A stretch of 64,000 bases of DNA from Pseudomonas persica. Lineage in GTDB: Bacteria; Pseudomonadota; Gammaproteobacteria; Pseudomonadales; Pseudomonadaceae. The notes under the pieces were generated by a model that made no database searches, was not told the DNA's origin, and saw nothing but the letters and a program-made list of their open reading frames with translations. How positions within the stretch are numbered: the stretch's first letter is position 1; each line of letters begins with the position of its first letter. The DNA is taken from positions 1 to 64,000 of the forward strand of contig NZ_OLKL01000033.1 of NCBI RefSeq assembly GCF_900291015.1, in the 5' to 3' direction. The translations under genes were made by a program, and so were the position numbers. This document shows positions 1-7,148 of this stretch, one piece after another.

Positions 1-77
1 TCGACTGCCCGGTCGATTACAGCGAGAACGACCGCATCCTCAACAGCGAGCTGCGTGAGCGCGCGCTGGCGGTGTAA
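1..77 (+). CDS. C-terminal end of acetolactate synthase-like enzyme (partial)
   Basis: Only the last 24 codons are in the window, read in the frame starting at base 3 and ending with TAA at 75-77. The tail contains CPVDYSENDRILNSEL, which resembles the C-terminus of catabolic acetolactate synthases (AlsS type, ThDP-dependent, two pyruvates to acetolactate plus CO2), where a PVDYS-N motif closes the ThDP-binding domain. Other ThDP enzymes of the same superfamily cannot be excluded from so short a piece. The gene runs off the left edge, so start, active-site residues and operon context are unseen. Confidence 0.55.
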   Translation, partial: DCPVDYSENDRILNSELRERALAV

Positions 78-145
78 GGCTCAGGTATGGCGCCATCCTC
101 AAGGTTGGTGCCGTCCCCTACAGGGTTCGCAAGCGGTGCGCGTAC

Positions 146-236
146 CCTGTGGGAGCGGCTTTAGCCGCGAACAATCCAACGCGCTGCATGGCACCGGCTG
201 CGCCGGTGTTCGCGGCTAAAGCCGCTCCCACACAGG
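146..236. repeat. Inverted pair of Pseudomonas REP elements
   Basis: The arm at 146-172 (CCTGTGGGAGCGGCTTTAGC and on) is repeated in inverse orientation at 208-236, separated by about 35 bases. Each arm can itself fold (GCGGC-TTTA-GCCGC). This matches the REP elements common between genes in P. putida and relatives. The rest of the 78-392 intergenic region shows no gene and no clear promoter. A REP pair may act as a transcription terminator or mRNA stabiliser for the upstream gene. Confidence 0.85.
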
Positions 237-392
237 CCGCTGCCATCCCCTACAAGGACCATACTGGGTCCCAGGCCTGCGCTGCCTGTTCAGATTGCCA
301 TTGGCGTACAGATGTTCTCCTTTCGGATAACCCTTGAAGGCAGCCCGCGATCAATGGTCTTATCCCGCACCTGGCCCGACTGGTATTGAACA

Positions 393-1034
393 ATGACCCG
401 CCCGCTGTTTGTTTCCATCGATGGGCCCAAGGGCACCGGCAAAACCACACTTCTGGAGGCCGTTACCAAAGCCCTGAGGGCTGACAACCAGAAAGTGATC
501 CGGCTTTGCGAGAAAAAAAGCGACCCCTACCGGGGGGAAACCATGGCCCTCGTCAACCAACTGGTCAGAAACCCCTCCCGGGACCTGGAACTGAGGGTGT
601 GCGAGCGCTTTGCCGAAAGCCGAGCCTGGATTTCCCGGCACGTGCTGCCCAGGCAGCCTGCGGGCAGCATCATCCTGATCGATCGCTGGTACCCGTCTGA
701 TGCCGCATTTCGCCGTACCGTGGCGTTCGACGAGATCCTGCGCCTGAACCTAGAGCGAAATGTGCAAGTGCCCGATTTGCATGTCGGGGTTGTCACGGCC
801 CCTGATACCTCATGGGCAAGGGCCGCGGCACGAACGCGCGGGCTGGGTAGTACGTTGATCCATAGCCTGGACGAGCAGGTTGCCTGTAGCGAGGCGTTCG
901 AGCGCGCGGTTGCGGATCACGGCTGGGTTCTGTGCCGTAATGAAGGGAACATCGAGGATGCTACAAGGCAAGTAGTGGCCGAGATCGCTAGCGTGCTTCG
1001 ATCACGCCATCGACAGCGGTGCGATCGCTGCTGA
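393..1034 (+). CDS. Thymidylate kinase-like P-loop NTPase
   Basis: This 213-aa protein opens with FVSIDGPKGTGKTTLLEAV, a Walker A loop in the context typical of dTMP kinases (Tmk family, dTMP plus ATP to dTDP). An LIDRWYPSDAAF segment near residue 100 is like the DRY/DRW motif in the Tmk substrate pocket, followed by a hydrophobic strand and an arginine-rich lid-like stretch (ARAAARTRGLG). It is divergent, and no nucleotide-metabolism genes surround it, so it is more likely an accessory deoxynucleotide kinase-like protein than the housekeeping Tmk. No good Shine-Dalgarno precedes the ATG, so the start is uncertain. It stands alone between a REP pair and a convergent Met-rich gene. Confidence 0.6.
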   Translation: MTRPLFVSIDGPKGTGKTTLLEAVTKALRADNQKVIRLCEKKSDPYRGETMALVNQLVRNPSRDLELRVCERFAESRAWISRHVLPRQPAGSIILIDRWYPSDAAFRRTVAFDEILRLNLERNVQVPDLHVGVVTAPDTSWARAAARTRGLGSTLIHSLDEQVACSEAFERAVADHGWVLCRNEGNIEDATRQVVAEIASVLRSRHRQRCDRC

Positions 1035-1053
1035 CACAACGGCGAAGTGCTGG

Positions 1054-1476
1054 TTACTGCTTCATGGGCATATCCATCATCGACGACTGCTGATCCATCA
1101 TCTTCATCATCATGTCCATCATTCCGTCGCCCATACCCATGCCACCCTTGGCCCCCGACATTCCCATGCCCGAGCCCATGCAGCCCGCGGCATGGTGTTG
1201 GTGCATCATGGCCATGCTCTCTTTCATCGTCCTCATGCCCTCGTGCATGGCGGCTCGTCGCTCGGCAGGGGTCTTCGCGGCCGCGGCTTGGTCATGAGCA
1301 ACCTGCATCTTGTGCATTTGTTCACTCATTACCTTGTTCATGGCCGACTCGGAAGTTGTACTGGCGGCTGGTGCGCTGGCAGTGGCATCGCCAGCGTGAT
1401 GCTTTTCTTCGGCATGCGCCATGAGTGCACTACCGGCCAGAACAGCAGCAAGAACCAATTTCAATTGCGTTTGCAT
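1054..1476 (-). CDS. Met/His-rich periplasmic protein, probable metal binder
   Basis: The protein is 140 aa from the ATG at 1476, which has GGAG six bases upstream; an in-frame GTG further up overlaps that site and is unlikely. An N-terminal Sec signal peptide (MQTQLKLVLAAVLAGSALMAHA) is followed by a His pair, an Ala/Ser/Thr-rich linker, a helical segment with MHKM and MHEGM, and a C-terminal tail very rich in Met (GMGMGDGMMDMMMKMM). Such Met/His clusters are typical of periplasmic copper or silver binding proteins. It is convergent with the kinase-like gene and divergent from the YeeE pair. An FNR-box-like site lies 93-106 bases upstream. Metal identity and function are inferred from composition only. 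Confidence 0.65.
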   Translation of the reverse strand: MQTQLKLVLAAVLAGSALMAHAEEKHHAGDATASAPAASTTSESAMNKVMSEQMHKMQVAHDQAAAAKTPAERRAAMHEGMRTMKESMAMMHQHHAAGCMGSGMGMSGAKGGMGMGDGMMDMMMKMMDQQSSMMDMPMKQ

Positions 1477-1568
1477 GGCGAACTCCACGTATCCGGATAT
1501 GACTGGTGTGCCCCAAGGTCATGGTATGCCTGGACAATTTCAGTGTAGGCAGGCATCTGGCCGCTGAT

Positions 1569-1582
1569 TTGACCTGCATCAA
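1569..1582. promoter_or_regulatory. FNR/Anr-box-like site (one mismatch) between divergent genes
   Basis: The sequence TTGAC-CTGC-ATCAA differs from the FNR/Anr consensus TTGAT-N4-ATCAA at one base. It sits between the divergent Met-rich protein (start 1476) and the YeeE/YedE pair (start 1717). A site centred at -41.5 would give leaders of about 58 and 100 bases respectively, so it could serve either gene. Two further FNR boxes within 4.5 kb make chance less likely. Confidence 0.5.
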
Positions 1583-1716
1583 ACAAGTGCGGCTCCGTGC
1601 ACTTTGAGTGGGCTGGTTATCCTCCTTGAAGTTGTCTGCATATAGCCGTGGTATTCTTGAACCTGTTTTATTGAAATGTTAATGCCTCTCTTGTTTCTGG
1701 TGCCGGGGGAAATACG

Positions 1717-2154
1717 ATGGCAATTGATTCGCTGGCCTTCACGCCATGGTCCGCGTTGGCCGGCGGTGTGTTGATCGGGCTGGGGGCTGGCCTGTTCGCG
1801 GTGGTGAATGGCCGTATTGCGGGAATCAGTGGATTGCTCGGTTCGCTGCTGCAGCAAGGCGGGGAAGGGCGCAGAGAAAAGCTGGCCTTTCTTCTGGGGC
1901 TGCTGGCAGCACCGCTGCTGTGGGGGATATTTGCCACGTTGCCGTCGCCCCGTTTTACCACGGCATCGTGGATGCTCATCGTGGCTGGCCTGCTGGTAGG
2001 GCTCGGCACGCGCTACGGCAGCGGTTGCACCAGCGGCCATGGTGTCTGTGGCCTGTCGCGCCTGTCACCCCGTTCGGCGGTGGCAACGCTGTGCTTCATG
2101 GCCACCGGTTTTGCCACGGTGTATGTAGTCCGCCACCTTCTCCAAGGGGCCTGA
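1717..2154 (+). CDS. YeeE/YedE family membrane protein, first half
   Basis: This 145-aa protein has about four hydrophobic segments and the hallmark YeeE/YedE region [20 protein letters not shown] (residues ~107-126), whose cysteines in thiosulfate transporters relay the sulfur substrate across the membrane. A GGGGGAAA ribosome site precedes the ATG. It is half the length of a full YeeE/TsuA protein and the next gene, one base downstream, supplies the second half, as in PmpA/PmpB-type split transporters. Sulfur-compound import (thiosulfate or a polysulfide-like species) is the family expectation; the real substrate is not shown. An FNR-like site lies in its upstream region. Confidence 0.8.
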   Translation: MAIDSLAFTPWSALAGGVLIGLGAGLFAVVNGRIAGISGLLGSLLQQGGEGRREKLAFLLGLLAAPLLWGIFATLPSPRFTTASWMLIVAGLLVGLGTRYGSGCTSGHGVCGLSRLSPRSAVATLCFMATGFATVYVVRHLLQGA

Positions 2155-2155
2155 C

Positions 2156-2575
2156 ATGCCTGTTATCAGTGGGTTCATCGCCGGGGTGCTGTTCGGCGTG
2201 GGGTTATTGCTGGCGGGCATGGCCGACCCCGCCAAGGTGCTCGGCTTCCTCGACATTGCCGGGCAGTGGGACCCCTCGCTGGCGCTGGTGATGATCGGGG
2301 CGATTGCCACGGCATGGTTGCCGATGCGCTGGGCGCGTGGCCATTCAACGGCATTGCTGGGTGGGGTGATGCAGTTGCCCGACCGACGTGATGTGGACCG
2401 CCGCCTTATTGGTGGCAGCCTGGTATTCGGCGTTGGCTGGGGGCTTGCGGGCATCTGCCCGGGGCCGGCTTTGGTGCTGCTGCCTGCTGGTTACTGGCAG
2501 GCCTGGCTATTCGTCGCCGCGATGCTGGGTGGCATGGCATTGTTCCAGTGGGTTCAGGTTCGCCGTGGTAGCTGA
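2156..2575 (+). CDS. YeeE/YedE family membrane protein, second half
   Basis: This 139-aa protein starts one base after the stop of the first half, so the two are almost certainly translated together. It has about four hydrophobic segments and the family motifs [20 protein letters not shown] near the N-terminus and [12 protein letters not shown] near residue 100, the latter carrying the conserved cysteine of the second repeat. The two half-proteins probably assemble into one sulfur-compound channel. The pair stands alone as a two-gene unit and the tandem stress protein follows after an FNR box. Confidence 0.8.
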   Translation: MPVISGFIAGVLFGVGLLLAGMADPAKVLGFLDIAGQWDPSLALVMIGAIATAWLPMRWARGHSTALLGGVMQLPDRRDVDRRLIGGSLVFGVGWGLAGICPGPALVLLPAGYWQAWLFVAAMLGGMALFQWVQVRRGS

Positions 2576-2608
2576 TGGCCGGGTTGCCTGAAAAAACCGG
2601 TGGGTCTT

Positions 2609-2622
2609 TTGATAAACATCAA
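2609..2622 (+). promoter_or_regulatory. Perfect FNR/Anr box upstream of universal stress protein
   Basis: TTGAT-AAAC-ATCAA matches the FNR/Anr consensus in all ten fixed positions. It ends 60 bases before the stress-protein ATG at 2683; with the usual -41.5 centring the transcript would begin near 2657, leaving a 26-base leader. This predicts induction of the gene under oxygen limitation. Confidence 0.8.
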
Positions 2623-2682
2623 ACAGGGGTGGGCGCCGCTGGCACATGATCGAGTGACACATCCAGACCGCAGAGGTGTGCC

Positions 2683-3600
2683 ATGTCCAACCCGCAAAGA
2701 CTATTGCTCATCGCATCACCGTTGATGCGTCGCACCCCGGTCTATGACCGCGCCGCAGCGCTGGCCAAGGCCAAGGGTATGGCGCTGCACATCGTGGCAT
2801 TCGATTACCTGGAAGGGCTGGCCACGGCGGGCCTGGTCAATGACCAGGCACTGGCGACCATGCGCGACGGCTATGTGCAACAGCACCGCCAATGGTTGGA
2901 AACCCAGGCGCTGTCGATGCGGCGCAATGGCGTGACAGTGACCACCGAGGTGGTATGGGCCCAGCATCCGCTGGATGAGATTCTGGTGCATCTGCGCGAG
3001 CAGCCGTTCGACCTGCTGATCAAGGAATTCGAGCACGAGCCATGGTGGATGCGCGCGATGTTCACCTCACTCGATATCCACCTGCTGCGCGAAACCCGTA
3101 TTCCACTGCACCTGGTGCACAAGGCCAGCCACGCCCTGCCGCGCAGGATTCTTGCGGCCGTCGACCTGTCCCGACCGGACGATCAGTATGCGGGGTTCAA
3201 TGACCGCATCATCGGTGAAGCGCTGAAGCTGGCGCTGCAATGCAACGCAAGCATCGAATTGCTGTATGCCTACGATCTCGGCTCCATGTACCTGGATGCT
3301 GGCGGTAGCCGGGAACATTCGTTCCTGTTCGATTCAAACCTCGCCCAGACCCTGCACCAGGCCCAGAGCGACGCCTTCCAGGCATTGGCCGAGCGCAACG
3401 GGATCGCCGCCGAGCATCGCCACATGCGGGTAGGGGACCCGGCCAAGGTCCTGGCGCTGTTCATGGAAACCAACGACATCGATGTGGTGGTGATGGGAAG
3501 CCATCATCACCATGGCGTCGGTTGGTTCATTGGCAGTACCACCGAGCGGGTATTGCACCGGCTGGGCAACAGTGTGCTGATTGTTTCACCCGAGCGTTGA
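2683..3600 (+). CDS. Tandem universal stress protein (UspE-type, two Usp domains)
   Basis: At 305 aa this has two Usp domains, residues ~5-145 and ~150-303. The second carries the ATP-binding signature VMGSHHHHGVGWFIGSTTER (G-x2-G-x9-G-S/T type, with an unusual four-His run) and ends LGNSVLIV, the typical last strand. The first domain lacks a clear nucleotide motif. Tandem Usp proteins under Anr control are known to help Pseudomonas survive oxygen limitation, which fits the perfect FNR box upstream. The ATG at 2683 follows CAGAGGTGTGCC, a plausible ribosome site. Confidence 0.9.
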   Translation: MSNPQRLLLIASPLMRRTPVYDRAAALAKAKGMALHIVAFDYLEGLATAGLVNDQALATMRDGYVQQHRQWLETQALSMRRNGVTVTTEVVWAQHPLDEILVHLREQPFDLLIKEFEHEPWWMRAMFTSLDIHLLRETRIPLHLVHKASHALPRRILAAVDLSRPDDQYAGFNDRIIGEALKLALQCNASIELLYAYDLGSMYLDAGGSREHSFLFDSNLAQTLHQAQSDAFQALAERNGIAAEHRHMRVGDPAKVLALFMETNDIDVVVMGSHHHHGVGWFIGSTTERVLHRLGNSVLIVSPER

Positions 3601-3741
3601 GCGGCAGGGGCCTTGGCTAGCTGAAGCCAGAGGCTACTCGCATCGCCACATGCAGTGTACTGACGGTTCATCCCCATGTAATCGAGACCTGGGAGCCGTA
3701 GCGCCAGGCCCCGTGCGTTGATGGCGAGGCGGGAGTTGTTC

Positions 3742-4410
3742 ATGGATACGCAAGCAAGGGCGAAGCTCAGGGCCTGGATAAAACGACCCAGGGGCAGTTT
3801 TGGCTGGGTCGCGGCTATCGCTACCTTGGTCGTGGTGGCCTCTGTATACCAGGCACTCAGCCCAGTATGGCGGCTGCCTATGCGTGACCCGGCAGTGCTG
3901 CTGGCCTGGTGCGCATTGAGCGCGGCAGTCGGGTGGGCTGTGCAGCGCGGCGTCAAGCGCACGGTTGGGAACGTCATTTTTTCCGGGAGCGCCATCGGCT
4001 GGCAGGCACGGCTCGCGCGTATTCGGGCGGTGGCCAGGGAGTCGAACATTCTGTTGGCCATGTTGGCCATGTTGGCGTTGATGGCAGGTGTTGGCGCAGG
4101 CACGCTATGGCTGGCCGGGCGCACCGTGGAGAACATCGTCAACGCTTGCGAGGCCAATTTCCAGGCTCAGGTCGCTGTTCCGCAAAACGCGCCCATCGTC
4201 GCACAGGTGGCAAAACCGGTCTGCCAGTGCCTGGCGCAGACGTTTCTGGATCGCAACGGGACCATTCGGCTGGCTCTGGTCAACACGCCGTTACTGGACG
4301 TGAGTACATTGAAGGGCGTTACCGCCGCTGATGAGCGGCGGTGCCTCGAGCAACTGGATCTGCTCTCGGAGAGAAGCGCTGTGAGACCTTTAATCGGCCA
4401 GGTCCGATAG
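3742..4410 (+). CDS. Hypothetical inner-membrane protein
   Basis: This is a 222-aa protein if the ATG at 3742, preceded by GGGAG, is used; TTG 3718 and ATG 3721 are alternatives. Hydrophobic segments lie near residues 22-42, 52-68 and 100-124, followed by a C-terminal domain of about 95 residues with four cysteines (NACEA, VCQCLAQ, RRCLEQ) that is probably periplasmic or cytoplasmic depending on topology. I do not recognise the family. It lies between the stress protein and the FNR-type regulator on the same strand, 54 bases before the latter, so it may be co-expressed with them. Confidence 0.55.
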   Translation: MDTQARAKLRAWIKRPRGSFGWVAAIATLVVVASVYQALSPVWRLPMRDPAVLLAWCALSAAVGWAVQRGVKRTVGNVIFSGSAIGWQARLARIRAVARESNILLAMLAMLALMAGVGAGTLWLAGRTVENIVNACEANFQAQVAVPQNAPIVAQVAKPVCQCLAQTFLDRNGTIRLALVNTPLLDVSTLKGVTAADERRCLEQLDLLSERSAVRPLIGQVR

Positions 4411-4464
4411 CGCTGGAGAAACGGCTAGTGTTAATGGATGCCCGCATGAAAAAGCGGAGGCATC

Positions 4465-5196
4465 ATGTCAGGCTCTCCTTATATGGGGGCAAGGCCCCAT
4501 GTGAAGTGCCTTGCATGCTCCTTGAGTCGGCTCTGCCTGCCGGCCAGCCTTGATGTGGATGAAGTTGACCAGCTGGAGCGTATCGTTCGCCGCAGCCGCC
4601 CCTTGAAGAAAGGCGAGTATCTGTTCAAGGCCGATGAGCCGATGGAGCAGGTTTTCGCGCTTCGCTCAGGCGCCATCAAGAGTTACCTGCTCGACGCTGA
4701 TGGCAACGAGCAGGTGTTGGGCTTCGTTTTGCCAGGAGAGATGCTCGGCCTCGACGCCATTGGTGCCGGCCGTTATCGCAGCTATGCCCTGGCCCTGGAG
4801 GTTTCGATGGTGTGTTCCATCAGGCTTGATCAACTGGTGGAACTGTCTGGGCAGATTTCCGGATTACGCTATCAGTTGCTGCACATGCTCAGTCTGGGCC
4901 TACAGGGCAAGGACGAACATCTGCGTTGTTGTCAGGGGCGCGCCGACCAGCGCTTATCGACGTTCTTGTTAGGTATGTCGGCCCGCTATCAGCAACGCGG
5001 CTTGTGTGCCGATGTGTTCTCCCTGCCTATGTCACGGGGCGATATTGCCAACTACCTGGACCTGACGCTGGAAACCGTCAGCCGCCTGTTCAGCCGCTTC
5101 ATCCAGGCCGGTTTGCTGGAGTGCTCCGGTCGCGACGTAACACTCATCGATCAGCAAGGCCTGGTCGATCTGAGCCGGAGGGAGGAGGCGAGCTGA
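4465..5196 (+). CDS. FNR/Anr-type oxygen-sensing transcription regulator
   Basis: The protein is 243 aa with an N-terminal KCLACSLSRLC cluster (Cys15, 18, 24) and a central cysteine in SMVCSIRL (Cys117), the four-cysteine set that binds the 4Fe-4S oxygen sensor of FNR. A cyclic-nucleotide-binding-fold domain (residues ~30-150), a dimer helix and a winged HTH follow. The recognition helix reads LETVSRLFSRF, keeping the Glu-x2-Ser-Arg that reads TTGAT in FNR. GCGGAGG precedes the ATG. P. putida is known to carry several FNR paralogues besides Anr; this is probably one of the paralogues rather than Anr itself. Its last 53 bases overlap the convergent flavoreductase gene. It is the likely reader of the nearby boxes at 1569, 2609 and 5981, or shares them with Anr. 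Confidence 0.9.
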   Translation: MSGSPYMGARPHVKCLACSLSRLCLPASLDVDEVDQLERIVRRSRPLKKGEYLFKADEPMEQVFALRSGAIKSYLLDADGNEQVLGFVLPGEMLGLDAIGAGRYRSYALALEVSMVCSIRLDQLVELSGQISGLRYQLLHMLSLGLQGKDEHLRCCQGRADQRLSTFLLGMSARYQQRGLCADVFSLPMSRGDIANYLDLTLETVSRLFSRFIQAGLLECSGRDVTLIDQQGLVDLSRREEAS

Positions 5197-5908
5197 GTTC
5201 TGCAAGCACGCGGTCGAAGCGCAGAACAGGCCCCGCCAACGGTGGCTGCCAGCCACGGGCAGGGCAGGATAGGTAATCCGCTCTTAGCCATATGCGCTGT
5301 ACGGCAACCCCTGTCTGCTGACAGATGCGCGCCGTTTGCAGCGCCCGTTGCCTGGGTGCGCAGCAATACACTGTGTCCGGCTTGCATGCCTCCAACTGGC
5401 GGGCAAGACCGGCCGACGACGGCAGGATCAACAAGTTGCGATGCAATACCGGCTCAGGGGTGAACCACAGGCGGCACTCCTCTGGAAGGTGGCTGATGTT
5501 GCAACCATCATGCAGCAGCTGTATCTGCACCCAAGGCAGCCAGCACATGATTTCGTCCAGCGCGCAGAGCAGTGACAGCAACCCCTCTGCGTGGCTGATG
5601 ACCAACAGGCGGGCACTTAGCAAGGGTACCGGCCATGCCGTGCCTAGCGGGCCGGAGTAGTGCAGCCAGTCGCCAACCTTGCCCAGTGATGTTGAACGCT
5701 GGGTAGCCACGATGAACTGCCGGGCAATCCCAGGGAGGCTGAGGTAGCTGCAGGGATGGGCCGCAGTGTGCGCCCCCAGCAAGCAAAACTGGCCGGGCAT
5801 TACGGCCGCATCCTGCTCGCCGCAGAGCTCCAGGCGGAAGCAGTGCAGGGTGCCTCTACCAGGCAGTACCTCCAGCAAGCGGACACGGCCAGCGTTGTCC
5901 CGTGCCAT
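5144..5908 (-). CDS. Ferredoxin-reductase-like FAD/NAD(P)-binding protein, divergent
   Basis: This 254-aa protein starts at ATG 5908, with GAGG five bases upstream. The layout suggests the ferredoxin-NADP reductase superfamily of hydrogenase or dihydroorotate dehydrogenase electron-transfer subunits: a beta-barrel region with VMPGQFCLLG (P-G-Q-F, residues ~38-47), then CSYLSLPG at the place of the flavin-binding R-x-Y-S-x motif, here without the arginine, then a Rossmann-like half with PDTVYCCAPRQRAL, where such enzymes have a C-G-P stretch. The C-terminal Fe-S cysteine cluster of the hydrogenase-type subunits is absent. FAD binding is therefore doubtful. An FNR-box-like site stands upstream, and the last codons overlap the convergent regulator gene. 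Confidence 0.5.
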   Translation of the reverse strand: MARDNAGRVRLLEVLPGRGTLHCFRLELCGEQDAAVMPGQFCLLGAHTAAHPCSYLSLPGIARQFIVATQRSTSLGKVGDWLHYSGPLGTAWPVPLLSARLLVISHAEGLLSLLCALDEIMCWLPWVQIQLLHDGCNISHLPEECRLWFTPEPVLHRNLLILPSSAGLARQLEACKPDTVYCCAPRQRALQTARICQQTGVAVQRIWLRADYLSCPARGWQPPLAGPVLRFDRVLAELSSPPPSGSDRPGLADR

Positions 5909-5980
5909 ACCCACCTCGATCTTTCACAGGGTCGTCATCACCAGGCTGTGCTCAGGTTAGGCCTGCTGTGGCGTGGTTTT

Positions 5981-5994
5981 TTGATCATTGTCAA
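5981..5994 (-). promoter_or_regulatory. FNR/Anr-box-like site (one mismatch) upstream of flavoreductase-like gene
   Basis: On the minus strand the site reads TTGAC-AATG-ATCAA, one base off consensus. It lies 73-86 bases upstream of the ATG at 5908; a start site near 5946 would leave a leader of about 38 bases. It ties the flavoreductase-like gene to the oxygen-responsive block. Confidence 0.6.
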
Positions 5995-6167
5995 ACCGGC
6001 GCACCATGTCCCTACCCGGGTGGATCGCTGCCTCATGCCTGGCCATTTACCGCCCCAGGAGACAGCGAAGATCAAGACCGGCGATGCACTGCCCGAGGTA
6101 ACCACTGGTTCGCGGGTATTGGTGTTCCGTCGAGCAGCTCCGTAAGGCCCTGAACCGGGATCTCGCC

Positions 6168-7034
6168 TCAATGCTCGCCGGCATGAGCGTGAACGCTCAG
6201 GGCACCCGGCACCTTGGTCCGTTCGAGCCCGCCATGGTCCAACCAGCGAAGCGTCTGCTCATAGGCACGCTCCAGCAACGACTCGGTCTGGTCGAAGTTG
6301 AATACCGAGACATCGACCGGGCACAAGGGCGGAACGATGTGCAGGCTGGTGAGCGTGCGGAAGTGTTCGATGTCACTCACAAGCTGGCGCATGCTCATCA
6401 GGTTGACCGTGTGCAGGGCCAAGGCAACCAGGCCTCGGGGCGGTTGAGTCAGCGCGCAGCTGAGCCCGGTGGGGATTACCACAACGTTGCTGGCGCCCAG
6501 CGCTACGGCAGTCGAAATAGGTGTGTTGCTTGCCACACCGCCATCCACCAGGAACTGGCCGCCGATCTGCACGCAAGGGAACACCAGCGGGATCGCGGCA
6601 CTGGCCAGCAGTGCCTGCTCGAGCTCGCCATTGGACAAGACTGTCTCGGCACCACTGAGCAGGTCGGTGGTGACGATATGCAGGGGCAGTTTCGCATCCT
6701 CGATGCGATGAATAGGCAGCGCCTTGCCAAGCAATCGGTGCAAGGCCGCCGGCTGCAGCAGAAAACCGCGCCGTTTGAGCAGGCCTCTGCAGGTATCGAG
6801 CCAGGACAGGGGGAAAATGTCGGTTCTACTCAGGCCTCGCCAGAATTCGGCGAGTGTCTCGACACCCTCAGCGTTGGGCCTTGCCGCAAAGTAGGCACCG
6901 TTGATCGCGCCTACCGAAGCACCTACCACCATGTCGAATTGGATATTGGCTTCGACCAGGGCCCGCAGCATACCTACCTGGACCGCACCCAGACTACCGC
7001 CGCCAGCGAACACGATTGCGGTATGCGTAGGCAT
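6168..7034 (-). CDS. Patatin-like phospholipase / lipid acyl hydrolase
   Basis: This 288-aa protein shows all three patatin landmarks: the glycine-rich oxyanion loop IVFAGGGSLGAVQVG (residues ~8-22), the nucleophile elbow GASVGAING (Ser near residue 40) and the catalytic Asp in VDGGVASNTP (near 168). No signal peptide is visible, so the protein is probably cytoplasmic or membrane-associated. Patatin-like proteins hydrolyse phospholipid or other acyl esters; the substrate cannot be told. It is a single gene on the minus strand, 114 bases downstream of the haem-motif protein, and may be read from the triad upstream. Confidence 0.85.
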   Translation of the reverse strand: MPTHTAIVFAGGGSLGAVQVGMLRALVEANIQFDMVVGASVGAINGAYFAARPNAEGVETLAEFWRGLSRTDIFPLSWLDTCRGLLKRRGFLLQPAALHRLLGKALPIHRIEDAKLPLHIVTTDLLSGAETVLSNGELEQALLASAAIPLVFPCVQIGGQFLVDGGVASNTPISTAVALGASNVVVIPTGLSCALTQPPRGLVALALHTVNLMSMRQLVSDIEHFRTLTSLHIVPPLCPVDVSVFNFDQTESLLERAYEQTLRWLDHGGLERTKVPGALSVHAHAGEH

Positions 7035-7148
7035 GATTGCAGTCTCTGTGCAGGCATGTGTCGGTTGAGTGTAGCTGGCGGGGCGGCTCTGGAGCCGGCG
7101 GCTGACAAGGCCCTGTTCGGGGCGACCGGCGATCGCCCCTTTTGCGGT

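Noticed and set aside
1490..1545. A MerR/CueR-type operator upstream of the Met-rich gene (GACCTTGGGG on the minus strand)
   Set aside because: Only one half of the expected dyad is present; the matching CCAAGGT half at the right distance is missing.
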